A stretch of DNA of 64,000 bases from an uncultured Pseudomonadales bacterium. Its GTDB lineage: Bacteria; Pseudomonadota; Gammaproteobacteria; Pseudomonadales; Pseudohongiellaceae. Below the pieces are notes generated by a model. That model was not told the DNA's origin and searched no databases. It saw only the letters and a program-made list of their open reading frames with translations. The position numbers and the translations under genes are program-made. Shown here piece by piece: positions 1 through 8,976 of this stretch. The stretch is from assembly GCA_943842505.1 (NCBI GenBank), contig CALTDI010000004.1:62001-126000 (forward strand). Direction: 5' to 3'. Numbering within the stretch: the stretch's first letter is position 1; each line of letters opens with the position of its first letter.

Positions 1-237
1 ATAGCCAGCTGTAGCAGCGCTCTTGATAAGGCAGGATTTTCCTCAGAGCTTACTATCGAGAAAGAGAAAATCGCGCTGGCGGCGATCTACTCTAATCTGG
101 CGGTGGCGAAGGCCATGATCGGCGATACTGCTGGCGCGAATGTCGACCTCGAGATGGCGCTAACGCTTAACAAGAGAGACGACAACGCCAATATTAACTA
201 TGACCTGATTAGCACCAATCTTCTAGCGGGAAGCTAG
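1..237 (+). CDS. C-terminal part of a TPR-like protein (cut by window edge)
   Basis: Frame 1 is open from the first base to a TAG at 235-237 and gives 78 residues. The sequence is alanine-rich and helical, with a stretch around residues 27-56 (IYSNLAVAKAMIGDTAGA, then DLEMALTLN) that has the spacing of a tetratricopeptide helix pair. TPR units mediate protein-protein contacts; nothing here shows a specific role. The start and most of the protein lie outside the window. The TPR assignment is a judgement from residue pattern only. Confidence 0.55.
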   Translation: MASCSSALDKAGFSSELTIEKEKIALAAIYSNLAVAKAMIGDTAGANVDLEMALTLNKRDDNANINYDLISTNLLAGS

Positions 238-344
238 GCAACAAGCGCTAAGCTAGCAAACGAACAACTCTCCTTGGCTGAACTACTAAGACTGTAATAC
301 ACTTTTAGTGAATTCAGCATTTTTTTGGTTCGTCGCTTATGTTG

Positions 345-473
345 TTAACGTGCCGCTCGGCCTAGATAGATCTGAAACGTCCTCTCCACATAGTCATCCA
401 CACCTGGTACAAAAAGCACGGCGAGGATGGTGGCAACAACCGCCACAGCAGTAAAAATATAGAAGTTCTTCAT
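345..473 (-). CDS. small single-pass membrane protein, 42 aa
   Basis: ATG at 473-471, TAA at 347-345, with an AAAGGG-like ribosome site about 8 bases upstream. The product begins MKNFYIFTAVAVVATILAVL, a lysine-anchored hydrophobic helix of about 20 residues, followed by a polar tail (DDYVERTFQIYLGRAAR). It lies 30 bases downstream of the 504-1022 gene on the same strand, so the two are probably co-transcribed. No family recognised. It could be a membrane-anchored small protein or an uncleaved signal-anchor peptide. Confidence 0.5.
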   Translation of the reverse strand: MKNFYIFTAVAVVATILAVLFVPGVDDYVERTFQIYLGRAAR

Positions 474-503
474 GATGCAAACCCTTTAGTTATGAAGCGG
501 TCG

Positions 504-1022
504 CTAGCTACGCGGTGCAGCCTCGAACACCCACACGTCACCCGCTTCGACTGCAGCACGAGTAGTCGCCGATGGGTACTTGGCAGTTATTGTAGCGGTC
601 AATCCATCGAGCACATCACCAGAGCGCAGGCGCTTGAGCTGGCGCTCGTAGCGGACACCATTGATGCGAATTACGGCGCGCCCATCGCGTTCGGCTTGAA
701 TAGGCCACTGCTTCCAAAGACGGCCAATAGGGTTTCCCATATAACCTGACCAGATATATATCTTGTTCTCGTATTCGGCAATCCAGATTCGTCGAGACTG
801 GGCAGGATCTAACAGCTGCATTTCTATCGTTGGAATATCACTCACGAAACTCCAGTCAGGATCCGGGCCCGAATGCAGCTCTCCCGCTACAAGTGGGCCG
901 CCAGAGAAGACGCGATTTGGGCCGTCTTCGAATCGCTGCTTCGCACCTGCGGTAGCAATCGCCGCGACAGGAATCAACAACAAGCAGAACACTACAATAA
1001 TTGCTCTCTTGATTATCTTCAT
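504..1022 (-). CDS. exported/membrane-anchored conserved hypothetical protein, 172 aa
   Basis: Starts with a clear signal sequence or anchor (residues 1-27: KIIKRAIIVVFCLLLIPVAAIATAG region). The mature part has alternating beta-type segments, with IEMQLL, RIWIAEYENKIYIWSGY, WPIQAERDGRAVIRINGVRYERQL and a C-terminal segment ending GDVWVFEAAPRS. The strand pattern resembles a small split-barrel fold such as flavin-reductase or deazaflavin-dependent oxidoreductase-like proteins, but no cofactor motif can be named, so this is only a suggestion. A GAGGA ribosome site precedes the ATG. The 42-aa membrane protein follows on the same strand. Confidence 0.7.
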   Translation of the reverse strand: MKIIKRAIIVVFCLLLIPVAAIATAGAKQRFEDGPNRVFSGGPLVAGELHSGPDPDWSFVSDIPTIEMQLLDPAQSRRIWIAEYENKIYIWSGYMGNPIGRLWKQWPIQAERDGRAVIRINGVRYERQLKRLRSGDVLDGLTATITAKYPSATTRAAVEAGDVWVFEAAPRS

Positions 1023-1125
1023 AACATCCTCTATTGGATTAGTAATAACTTTCTATAGTTCATATAAGAATGGGGCCTGAGTAGGTAACACCCAAGGCCC
1101 CATTATTCGAACAGCGAACTAAAAA

Positions 1126-2151
1126 TTACTGTGCTTCGGACTCGGCTAAGGCATCCTGCACTCTCGCTCCGCGAAGAATGTTTACCATGCCGTAATTTCC
1201 CTCATGGCATGCATACTCGTAGAGCAAGCCCGCTACCTTCGTCATCGGTATAATGGCGGTGAATTTGTCAGTAAATGTCGCTGGATCGTCGACGGTGAAT
1301 TCATAATCTACAGTATAGGGGCCTACACGAGTAAAACGTTCTGTGAGCACCTTGTCTGCGGACGTTCCAGCCTGGCCGAAGCTAGAAGACAGACCATTGA
1401 AATTCCGCGTCTGTACTACCAGCGTGTCTCCCTCCCAATAACCACGAGAGTCTCCCATCCACAATCGAACATCATCACTAAGAGAAGCCAATTCGCTTGG
1501 CGCGTCCACCAGAGGCACAACACGTGCATCGTGAATCATCTCGGTCAAGATGACAGCGGTATCCTTGCTCTGAAAAATTTGCACATTATTGTTGTACAGG
1601 CTGGGAATAAACGGGGGGCCAGCATTGAATCCTATGAGACAACGCTCAGAAAGACCGCGATCCTCTGGGCCATCTGTGCCTATGCCGCCGGCAGAGATAC
1701 GTACCGGACGCGATTCACCTGTTGTATCGCCTCCGTATACTCCCTGATTGGCTATCGCACCCTCCACCAGCGCCGGGAGCCTGCCATCAACCGGGTAAAC
1801 AATATGCGAGGTGCGCACATCGCCACCGATACCCGCATTCTCAACCCAGAAATCGTTATAGGAGCCATCGACTCCCTCGACCGCAATCGCACCATCATTC
1901 GATGCATCTCTGGCGGCCCGTTGCTCTGCAACCGCCCGTACTTCCTCCGGTGTGAGGAATTGACGATCACCGTATCGAGATGGTCGCTGCATGGGTGTAT
2001 TAGACGAAAAATTCCATACTCCCTGTAGGTCGGGCTGACCCCACTCTGTGCGAGGAACGACATAGTCATCTGCAGCAAAAGCCGCAAAAGAGAACACACA
2101 GCCTACCGCCAGTGCGGTAAGACTTTGACACGCTATTATTGTTTTTCTCAT
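1126..2151 (-). CDS. exported 'PDLQGVW' family protein of unknown function, 341 aa
   Basis: Has an N-terminal signal peptide (residues 1-27, ending SFAAFAA) and then the signature RTEWGQPDLQGVWNFSS near the mature N-terminus. The end of the protein carries YEYACHEGNYGMVNILRGAR. Proteins with this head and tail signature are frequent in exported sets of Gammaproteobacteria and Acidobacteria, often near dehydrogenases and TonB receptors, but I know of no assigned activity. A GGAG ribosome site lies just before the ATG. A heavily deleted relative of the C-terminal end occurs at 40894-41042. Gene identity is firm, function unknown. Confidence 0.8.
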   Translation of the reverse strand: MRKTIIACQSLTALAVGCVFSFAAFAADDYVVPRTEWGQPDLQGVWNFSSNTPMQRPSRYGDRQFLTPEEVRAVAEQRAARDASNDGAIAVEGVDGSYNDFWVENAGIGGDVRTSHIVYPVDGRLPALVEGAIANQGVYGGDTTGESRPVRISAGGIGTDGPEDRGLSERCLIGFNAGPPFIPSLYNNNVQIFQSKDTAVILTEMIHDARVVPLVDAPSELASLSDDVRLWMGDSRGYWEGDTLVVQTRNFNGLSSSFGQAGTSADKVLTERFTRVGPYTVDYEFTVDDPATFTDKFTAIIPMTKVAGLLYEYACHEGNYGMVNILRGARVQDALAESEAQ

Positions 2152-2283
2152 GAAAAGCTCCGCGGGTAACTAATTACCGATAGCTAAAAGGTAGCTCATT
2201 CCCCAGGACAGCACAATTTTTAAATGGCGACAAAATGTAGCTAGGAGTACTGAAACTAACGCCAGTTAGATGATGAGGGAGAC

Positions 2284-3138
2284 CTAGGAGCAGCCTAGCG
2301 CCTTCAATAGCTTAGAAGATGGGCGCGGATCACTCTCTGGAAAGAGATCCAAACTACTCATCAACTCGATCTGGTCGATATCTGCCTGGTATTCGCAGAA
2401 CCGGTCTGTCTGGGACAGGTCTTGAGGAAAGACGAAGGCGGCGATGCCGTTCTCTGCGACAACTACCTTAAAGTAAGCGGCCGGATTCAGATCGGCGCTG
2501 TTGGCCGAAGTGCTCAGGGGTTGATCGATGAGATACAGAGGCCCACTGATGACACCGAGGCCGTTCTCACTAGTCACGATACGATTCAGAGTCTGCTCTA
2601 GCTGCAACCATGGGCCGCGTCGCAGCGGCGTGGGCATCGGCACCATATTGCTGAGATTGTTGAGTTCAGGCCAATACGGCGTCTGTGCAAAGCTGGTCAT
2701 AGGCGCAAGCCTAGCGCGTTCTTCCGGAGCAGCGGGCTCATTAACGCCACCATAGGGATTGTCGCCGCTACTAATTTCCGCGAGTGAGAAACCCAGCGCC
2801 TCGGCTTCCGCGAGCTCTTCGATGCCAGACAGACGAACCAGCTCATCGGGCTGCCAGAAACGTGGGAGCAAAGAGGCGACACCGATCGCTTCCTTGGTTA
2901 ATCGGTAGGCCACCCAGTCTGCCATTCCAGTATCCCCATTGAGGCCGGCGGCATAGAGATTGTGGACGACAACATTAGATCGAGTAGCCGCAAGGCCCGA
3001 GGAATAGCTAGGACAGCTTCCCTGACAGTGACCAATAGCGATGTTCTGTCCATGTAAGGAAAACGGGAGGAATACAGCGATTGCCGCCCACAGCAGTAAT
3101 AATAAGGCAGTTGGTTTGTTCGAGTTATACGTTCTCAT
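2284..3138 (-). CDS. exported DNA/RNA non-specific endonuclease-fold protein lacking catalytic residues
   Basis: A hydrophobic signal segment at residues 9-31 precedes a domain matching the beta-beta-alpha-metal nuclease family: NLYAAGLNGDTGMADWVAYRLT corresponds to the N-terminal strand pair, and LSNMVPMPTPLRRGPWLQLE to the metal-site helix. In Serratia-type nucleases the motif DRGH supplies the general base His and a later Asn binds Mg. Here the first site reads ERAR (in EERARLAPM) and the Asn position is Arg (PLRRGPW), while the following Glu (LE) remains. The protein is therefore probably not an active nuclease. I use the ATG at 3138; a GTG four codons earlier (3150) is possible. Confidence 0.75.
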   Translation of the reverse strand: MRTYNSNKPTALLLLLWAAIAVFLPFSLHGQNIAIGHCQGSCPSYSSGLAATRSNVVVHNLYAAGLNGDTGMADWVAYRLTKEAIGVASLLPRFWQPDELVRLSGIEELAEAEALGFSLAEISSGDNPYGGVNEPAAPEERARLAPMTSFAQTPYWPELNNLSNMVPMPTPLRRGPWLQLEQTLNRIVTSENGLGVISGPLYLIDQPLSTSANSADLNPAAYFKVVVAENGIAAFVFPQDLSQTDRFCEYQADIDQIELMSSLDLFPESDPRPSSKLLKALGCS

Positions 3139-3150
3139 CAGAATTGCCAC

Positions 3151-3342
3151 TCAATTCACAGTAAGATCTATGGGCTAAATCTACGACTCACCACCAAGAA
3201 TAGCACCTCGCGCACTATAGCCCAAAACTCTTGTACTCCCTTATCGCAATGATCTAAGCTTGCTATCAGTCGCGATTTAGCCCGGGAAATAACAGTAGCC
3301 CAAAGCAACTGGACAACTTTGAACACCTAACAGGAGAGACAG
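3151..3342. promoter_or_regulatory. divergent intergenic region, nuclease-like gene / serine hydrolase
   Basis: 192-base spacer between two divergent genes, so it must hold both promoters. It is AT-richer than the flanking coding DNA. A good AGGAGAG ribosome site for the rightward gene is at about 3331. No operator or hairpin stands out. Confidence 0.4.
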
Positions 3343-4704
3343 ATGTACATTCAGCCTAGAACTAGTGGCGGTGAGAAAACAGCCTGGCGACGAAGCAGCT
3401 TACTCGGCCTTTGCTTGATCCTAATCGCCGCCTGCAGCCCCGCCCCCAACTCAACCAATGTCTCAACTTCCGCCGCTGCACCCGAGCCCGCAACTGCGGC
3501 TCTGGCAATAGCAGCGCCAGAATCCGTGGGTATCGATTCGGCTCGCCTGGATAGAATCACTCAGGCTATGCAAGGCTATGTAGACCAGGGCTTGCTGGCT
3601 GGCGTTGTCACTATGGCTGCCCGCGACAATAAGCTCGTACACTTCGAATCCGTAGGTTATCGCGATCTTGAGGCGCAGTCTGCAATGAGCAATGACGCCC
3701 TCTTTCGCATCTACTCTATGAGCAAGCCGATAACCGGGGTCGCTCTGATGATTCTCTACGAAGAAGGTAAGTTCCGGCTAGCAGACCCGGTAGAAAAATA
3801 CCTACCAGAACTGAAGGATTTGCAGGTCTTTGCTGGCACTGATGATAACGGCGATATCATTACCGAGCCGGCCGGGCATAAGATGACGATCCGTGAACTG
3901 ATGAGCCACACGGGGGGACTCTCTTACGGCATCTTCGCTCAGTCTCCTGTGGACTCAAAATATGTTGAAGCCGGGCTATTAGACGCCGGAGACACATTAG
4001 AAGAATTCACCACCAAGCTCGGGCAAATTCCTCTCAAACACCAGCCAGGCAGCACGTGGGAATACAGTGTGTCTGTAGACGTCCAAGGTTATCTGGTTGA
4101 AAAACTTGCGGGCCAATCCTTTGGCAGCTTCCTTGAAGAACGAATCTTCGATCCTTTAGGAATGACCGACACAGATTTCCATGTACCCGAAGAAAAAGTA
4201 TCACGCTTCGCCCAGGTTTATGGCTATGACGAAGAGGGGAAGCTGATTGCGGGTGAAGGCTTTGAAGGTGCAAACTTCCTGGCCGACCCGGTCTTCGAAT
4301 CAGGCGGCGGGGGATTGGTTTCCACCGCAATGGACTATATGCGCTTTAGTCAGATGCTGTTAAATGGCGGCGAACTTGATGGTGTAAGAATCCTGGCTCC
4401 GCTCACAGTCGACCTGATGCACAGAGACCAGACTCCCAAGGGGATGGCGCCTAGCGGGCTAAGCATGCAGGGCACTGGTTTCGGACTCGATTTTGCCGTA
4501 ATCGAGGATCCAGTCGAAGCTGAGTCCTACTCCTCTGGAGAGTTTTACTGGGGCGGCGCTGCTGGAACTTGGTTCTGGATTGACCCGGTTGAGAATCTGG
4601 TATTCATAGGCATGATCCAACAATTCGGAGGCCAACTGCCTAATGTGCGAGCGGCTTCGAAGCGATTACTGTATCAATCAATACTAGATCCATACGGCAT
4701 CTAA
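3343..4704 (+). CDS. class C beta-lactamase-fold serine hydrolase, lipoprotein, 453 aa
   Basis: A lipoprotein signal with lipobox LIAAC (Cys31) places it in the envelope. The penicillin-binding fold shows the SxxK nucleophile motif SMSK at 125-128, an HTGG at 189-192, Tyr241 in YSV in place of the usual YxN, and a late WGGAAGTWFWIDP segment near 403-415 in the region of the third motif. This family includes esterases, D-aminopeptidases and beta-lactamase-like hydrolases; the C-terminal GAAGTWFW form is more typical of esterase or transesterase members than of resistance enzymes. AGGAGAG ribosome site 7 bases before ATG. Substrate not predictable. Confidence 0.9.
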   Translation: MYIQPRTSGGEKTAWRRSSLLGLCLILIAACSPAPNSTNVSTSAAAPEPATAALAIAAPESVGIDSARLDRITQAMQGYVDQGLLAGVVTMAARDNKLVHFESVGYRDLEAQSAMSNDALFRIYSMSKPITGVALMILYEEGKFRLADPVEKYLPELKDLQVFAGTDDNGDIITEPAGHKMTIRELMSHTGGLSYGIFAQSPVDSKYVEAGLLDAGDTLEEFTTKLGQIPLKHQPGSTWEYSVSVDVQGYLVEKLAGQSFGSFLEERIFDPLGMTDTDFHVPEEKVSRFAQVYGYDEEGKLIAGEGFEGANFLADPVFESGGGGLVSTAMDYMRFSQMLLNGGELDGVRILAPLTVDLMHRDQTPKGMAPSGLSMQGTGFGLDFAVIEDPVEAESYSSGEFYWGGAAGTWFWIDPVENLVFIGMIQQFGGQLPNVRAASKRLLYQSILDPYGI

Positions 4705-4807
4705 GCTCTATGTGCTCTAGCCTCAGGGTTACTCATAACCTAGCTGTGAGTAGCTTTTTTGCTATTTGCTCTGTCGTAAATTTCTGAATTACAACCCAGG
4801 ATTCCCG

Positions 4808-7486
4808 ATGCGCCGATTACTCTCGCTGCTCGCCCTTACTTCTGCTCTTGCTCTCAGTGCCTGCAGCGAGCAAACCACGACTTCCAATCCTGCGATGGTT
4901 CGCGAAGAGCATCCGCTTCGCCCTGCTCTGGATCAGTTAAGTGAATCCGAGGCCATTGCTCGTAAGGCTCGAATATCCGAGATTTCCTACGTAGTGGACA
5001 TCGATCTGGCAAGTCTCGAGGAATCCTATCAGGGGAGTGTTACTACACGCTTTATGCTAACTGACGGCGACCATCAGCTAGAGGTCGACTTTACCGGCGG
5101 AGTTGTTGAAAGCGTCATAGTAAACGGCGTGTCCTTGGTCCCAGACTACAACGGATTCTTCGTTTCCTTGCCCCAGACAGCTCTGCGAGCGGGAGCGAAC
5201 GAAGTGACCATAAGCTACTCTCACCCTTACGGACAGGACGGGACTGGGCTGCACCGGTTCACAGACCCTCAAGATGATCGAACCTATCTCTACACCTATC
5301 TATGGCCCTATTACTCCAATCGTCTTTTCCCGAATTTCGACCAACCGAATCTGAAGGCGACATACGAGCTCACCGTGCGCGCCCCTCAAGACTGGCAGGT
5401 GATTTCCTCTACTACCGAAGATTCCGTCATCATTGATGAGGAAACACGAGTCTGGCACTTTCCGCAGTCTGAAAAGTTCTCCAGCTATGTCTTTTCTCTG
5501 CACGCAGGCCCCTATCACATCTGGGAAGACATGGCGGGTAGCGTACCAATTCGGTTGATGGCAAGACAATCACTGGCCGACTATGTAGCGGTTGAGGAAT
5601 GGATGGAGTATACGAAGTCGGGCCTGGAGCACTACCGGGACTATTTCGATATCCCCTATCCTTTCGCTAAGTATGATCAGCTAATCGTTCCTGGCTTTCT
5701 AATCGGCGCGATGGAGAATGTTGCCGCAGTGACTTTTTCTGAAAGCTATGTCGACCGCGGCGCCTCCAATCGCTTCAATAGCCAGCGCCGGGCTGGAACG
5801 ATACTTCATGAGATGGCGCATATGTGGTTCGGCGACTTGGTTACCATGAACTGGTGGAATGGCCTGTGGTTGAACGAAAGCTTCGCTACCCTAATGTCTT
5901 CGATCGCCGTGTCCGAGGCCACCGAGTTCGACGACCTCTGGCATGACTTCTATCTCTCGGAGAACCTAACTGCTATCGCAGCCGACAATGCCGTTTCTAC
6001 TCACCCCATCGAGGTGCCCGTGGTTAGCACTAACGACTTCTTTAATGTCTTCGATAATATTACCTATGACAAGGGCGCGTCTGTTTTAAACCAATTGTCT
6101 CATTATATCGGACGCGAAGATTTTCGCGTAGGTGTGTCTAACTACTTGAAGAAATATTCCTGGGAGAATACCGAGCTTGCAGACTTCATGGTCTCTCTAT
6201 CGCAACAATCGGGCATAGACCTCGACCCCTGGGCACAGGATTGGATGTACCAAGCAGGCGTCAATACTATCGAAGCCCGATTCAGCTGCGATGCGAATGG
6301 CATAAGTAGCTTCGCCATACTGCAGACGGTGCCGGATGATCATCCGACACTTAGAGATCAACGAGTGCAGCTGGGACTCTTCTCCTCGACTAGCAGCGGC
6401 GCGATTGAACTCGATGCCGCCATTCCCATAGAAATTTTCGGCGCAGAGACGCAGGTCCCCGATGCGATTGGGCTAGAGTGCCCTGATCTGGTATTGCCAA
6501 ACTATGAAGCCTGGGGCTATCTCGAGGTCAGCCTCGATGATGTCAGTATGAGTAGCGTCATTAACGACGGTGCTCTGGCGAAGATTGATGACCCGCTGAT
6601 GCGCTCTATGATCTGGACGGCCTTGTTCGATGCGCCAGGCAAAGAGCAGATGGAAAATTCCACTCTATTAGAGACTCTTATCAGCTCTCTGCCACTTGAA
6701 GTGAATGACCGCTTAATTCGACAGGTGATGGCCGAACTCGTCAGCAATCTAAATTCACTGGAGAGACTCGGTGGAGAATTTTCCATGGAGCTAGCTCAGT
6801 ACGGCCCTTTAGCCGAGCGTCAGTTATGGGAACTGGTCAGCACCGGGGCTACTGCCACTGACGATAGTCAGTTCCTTAGCACCCTAAACTTACGACTATC
6901 ACGCTACATAGGTCTTGCGCGCAGCGCAGAAGCCTTGGCAAATCTACGCGGCCTGCTAGATGAAAGCATTGAGATCGAAGGATTCAATCTTGGTCAGAAT
7001 CAACGCTGGAATATTATTCAGCGCTTCAGCGCTAGGGATTATGTTGATGCCCGCAGCTTGCTCGCGGCTGAACGTGAACGCGACCCTTCAGATGCAGGCA
7101 GGAGAGCTGCCATTGCCGCGGAGGCTGCACTGCCCGATCTTGAAACCAAGCGACAATGGGCAGACCGCATCCTCGATACCGAGAACCCTCTGCCACTGTC
7201 CAATCTTCGGGCAGCGATGGGGTCGCTATTTCCCACCGGGCAAGAGGAATTGCAATTAAGCCTACTCCCGCAACTAACAGAGAATCTGGCTGACCTTGCC
7301 GAAAACCGCGATAACTATTTTCAGCAGAGCTATGGCCGCGATTTATTCTCCGGCATATGTAGCGAACAAGGCCTGCAGATTCTGTCCGACGCAATCAGTA
7401 ACAGGGAGGCTATCGGTGCCACACTCTATCGGTTCATAAGTGAGAATGAACAGAGTGCCGCCAATTGCATAGCCGCGCGAAACTAG
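4808..7486 (+). CDS. M1 family zinc aminopeptidase, lipoprotein (about 892 aa)
   Basis: The ATG at 4808 gives a lipoprotein signal (MRRLLSLLALTSALALSAC, lipobox LSAC, Cys19) with AGGA upstream; an in-frame ATG at 4766 is less likely because it buries the signal. The catalytic M1 domain has GAMEN (residues 300-304), HEMAH (334-338) and the third zinc ligand Glu357 in LNESFA. M1 enzymes remove N-terminal residues from peptides; here it would act in the envelope on peptide nutrients. The long C-terminal helical region (about 600-892) matches the ERAP-like domain. The last 293 codons are duplicated as a pseudogene at 12562-13441. Confidence 0.95.
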   Translation: MRRLLSLLALTSALALSACSEQTTTSNPAMVREEHPLRPALDQLSESEAIARKARISEISYVVDIDLASLEESYQGSVTTRFMLTDGDHQLEVDFTGGVVESVIVNGVSLVPDYNGFFVSLPQTALRAGANEVTISYSHPYGQDGTGLHRFTDPQDDRTYLYTYLWPYYSNRLFPNFDQPNLKATYELTVRAPQDWQVISSTTEDSVIIDEETRVWHFPQSEKFSSYVFSLHAGPYHIWEDMAGSVPIRLMARQSLADYVAVEEWMEYTKSGLEHYRDYFDIPYPFAKYDQLIVPGFLIGAMENVAAVTFSESYVDRGASNRFNSQRRAGTILHEMAHMWFGDLVTMNWWNGLWLNESFATLMSSIAVSEATEFDDLWHDFYLSENLTAIAADNAVSTHPIEVPVVSTNDFFNVFDNITYDKGASVLNQLSHYIGREDFRVGVSNYLKKYSWENTELADFMVSLSQQSGIDLDPWAQDWMYQAGVNTIEARFSCDANGISSFAILQTVPDDHPTLRDQRVQLGLFSSTSSGAIELDAAIPIEIFGAETQVPDAIGLECPDLVLPNYEAWGYLEVSLDDVSMSSVINDGALAKIDDPLMRSMIWTALFDAPGKEQMENSTLLETLISSLPLEVNDRLIRQVMAELVSNLNSLERLGGEFSMELAQYGPLAERQLWELVSTGATATDDSQFLSTLNLRLSRYIGLARSAEALANLRGLLDESIEIEGFNLGQNQRWNIIQRFSARDYVDARSLLAAERERDPSDAGRRAAIAAEAALPDLETKRQWADRILDTENPLPLSNLRAAMGSLFPTGQEELQLSLLPQLTENLADLAENRDNYFQQSYGRDLFSGICSEQGLQILSDAISNREAIGATLYRFISENEQSAANCIAARN

Positions 7487-7607
7487 ACCTGTAGTAGTAT
7501 CGCACTAAGCCAACTGGGCGACCTGCCTGGTCTCTGTCTATCGCCACATCGATGAATTGAACTTGGCAGAGATTTGCTTTTATCCTGCGCCATAGGATCT
7601 TGTAAGA

Positions 7608-7826
7608 ATGAGCCCATCAATAAAAGCAATTCCTCTACTGGTATTAGCTCCCTTGTGCATAAGCAGTTCCGCTCTCACCCAGAGATAGACCCGGAGATAG
7701 GTCCAGAAATAGACCCAAAAATAGTCCGCTAGACAGCATCGGCTTGAGCAAGTTCGAAGCAAGGCGCCTAGTAGAAATTTCCAGCCTGCACGGGCGCAGG
7801 AAAGTGATGAGATTGCGCTACCCTGA
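7608..7826 (+). pseudogene. remnant of VCBS/FG-GAP gene, internal deletion of about 1.2 kb
   Basis: The first about 70 bases (ATG at 7608, reading MSPSIKAIPLLVLAPLC-like) match the start of the intact gene at 13579, and 7747-7826 match its end including the TGA. The part between is gone and is replaced by a short run of degenerate direct repeats of AGATAGACCC type (7683-7730) that includes in-frame stops. It cannot encode a functional protein. The intact paralog is at 13579-15015. Confidence 0.85.
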
Positions 7827-7860
7827 TTCTTCCCCACCCTCTGACAAAAACCCAAGGATA

Positions 7861-7874
7861 AAACAAGCGGCTTA
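7861..7874. terminator. half of a degraded terminator stem
   Basis: AAACAAGCGGCTTAAAGATCC here equals the right half of the intact terminator at 15055-15082, but the left arm (AAGCCGCTTGTT) has been lost, so the hairpin cannot form. Confidence 0.6.
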
Positions 7875-7921
7875 AAGATCCATTTCCTAAAATAGAGAGA
7901 ATACCTATATGGAGAGAGTAC

Positions 7922-8120
7922 CTATGCAGCCGTGGGCTTACCTGCGGTGCCAGCAGCCGAGGCTGCGCTTGCATCTTCTTCCTCAACAAATTCAACAGCG
8001 TCCTTGATCGCATCCAAACGAGTAGCGAAATTATCACCGTGTGATAAACAATACTCATTGTTAAGACCCTTTAGCATCGTACGAACTTCATCATGCATTC
8101 CCGACACATAGACTTCTTTA
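7922..8120 (-). pseudogene. 3' part of a small acidic protein gene, 5' end cut by an IS3 remnant
   Basis: The minus-strand frame ends at TAG 7924-7922 and encodes ...GMHDEVRTMLKGLNNEYC, then GDNFATRLDAIKDAVEFVEEEDASAASAAGTAGKPTAA. The frame stays open up to 8120, exactly where the IS3 left end (TGTATCCCGT) begins, so the native start was probably removed by the insertion; a GTG at 8107 could still start a 61-residue product. The tail reappears (AAGTTAKPSAA and stop) at 15114-15150 in copy B, which supports it as a real gene. Family unknown. Confidence 0.5.
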
Positions 8121-8546
8121 TGTATCCCGTCAGAACATATGGGACCAATCAGCCTTAATTCCTAAGGGAGACTTCTGATACATTCAATAGTGAATTTAAG
8201 AGTCACTTATGACTGATAAACCCGAAGCACTCGTCAAAGCTATTAAGCGCAAAGCCCGCAAGAAACACGAACCCGAAGAGAAGATTCGCATTGTCCTGGA
8301 AGGGCTTCGAGGAGAAGAGTCTATTGCTGAACTGTGTCGCCGTAAAGGCATAGTAGCCAGTCAGTATTACAGCTGGTCCAAGGAGTTTCTCGAGGCTGGG
8401 AAGCAGCGCCTTGCAGGCGATACCAAGCGCCAGGCCAATAGCCGAGAAGTAACCGATCTCAAGAAAGAGAATGGCCATCTCAAACAGATGCTTGCCGAGA
8501 CGATGCTGAAGAACAACGTGCTCAAAAAAGTGTGCTTGGCTCGGGG
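8121..8546 (+). mobile_element. IS3-family remnant, copy 1 (left end plus orfA)
   Basis: Begins with the terminal sequence TGTATCCCGTCAGAACATAT shared with copy 3 at 29732, then a conserved leader and orfA. After GTGTGCTTGGCTCGGGG (8529-8545) the IS sequence stops: no orfB and no right inverted repeat follows. The element cannot transpose on its own. Confidence 0.85.
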
Positions 8547-8550
8547 TTGA
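8209..8550 (+). CDS. IS3-family transposase OrfA (helix-turn-helix subunit), 113 aa
   Basis: OrfA supplies sequence-specific DNA binding for IS3 transposases. The N-terminal half has the typical HTH pattern (EEKIRIVLEGLRGEESIAELCRRKGI, then SQYYSWSKEFLEAGKQRL), followed by a leucine-zipper-like coiled coil (VTDLKKENGHLKQMLAE). A run CTCAAAAAAGTG near the end (about 8521) resembles the A-rich slippery site used for the -1 frameshift into orfB, but orfB is missing here. Unlike copies 2 and 3 it has no in-frame TAG at the GATCTC site, so this orfA is intact. Confidence 0.85.
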   Translation: MTDKPEALVKAIKRKARKKHEPEEKIRIVLEGLRGEESIAELCRRKGIVASQYYSWSKEFLEAGKQRLAGDTKRQANSREVTDLKKENGHLKQMLAETMLKNNVLKKVCLARG

Positions 8551-8976
8551 TCTGTGGACTTCCCAGGGTTTGCTAGACACCTCACTGCGAGAGCGGTAGC
8601 AATCGCCGACACCTGGCCTTGCGAAGTCTGCACTAGGGACCTAATCTCGTCCTAAACCTATAAATATGACGAGATTTGTCAATAATGAACTTTCATATAG
8701 CGCACCATAAAGGCGCTCAGAAATGTCTCAAAAGCTCCTATTTCTCGACAATTGGTAGTAATCGGGAGGTGAAAGAGACAAAAAGCCCCAGGAAATCCCT
8801 GATTTTGTCAAATTATTACAGATGTGACTGTTTGTTGCCCGCAAAGCTGTGTAATATCCTGGCCAAGTTCTTCAATTAAATCTGTATAGCAGAGCATAGC
8901 TTGAAATAAAGTATCGGGGCACGGGGCCTCGGGATTTGGTTCTGGATTTCAACCTATATAAAAAAGGAGTATGTAG
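8551..8976. other. non-coding stretch before the TonB receptor
   Basis: About 425 bases without a convincing gene. Short open frames on both strands lack ribosome sites and family features. The last 100 bases are AT-rich, as expected for the TonB receptor promoter and leader, and end in AAAAAGGAG, a strong ribosome site 8 bases before the ATG at 8977. Confidence 0.5.

Larger units (their letters stand above)
6608..8107. repeat. segmental duplication, copy A (M1 3' end - VCBS remnant - small gene)
   Basis: From 6608 onward the sequence is near-identical to 12562 onward (offset 5954 at the start) through the end of the M1 gene, the spacer, the start of the VCBS gene, its last about 100 bases, a half terminator and the 3' end of a minus-strand small gene. 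The middle of the VCBS gene (about 1.2 kb) is missing in this copy. Identity is very high across the peptidase part and lower in the spacer. Confidence 0.9.

Noticed and set aside
1204-2028. 274-codon open frame antisense to the PDLQGVW gene
   Set aside because: No signal, domain or ribosome site; it mirrors the real gene's codon bias on the other strand.
8367-8633. Minus-strand frame across the IS3 remnant (MQTSQGQVSAIATALA...)
   Set aside because: It overlaps well-supported orfA and has no ribosome site; the methyl-accepting-like look of its first residues is too short to trust.
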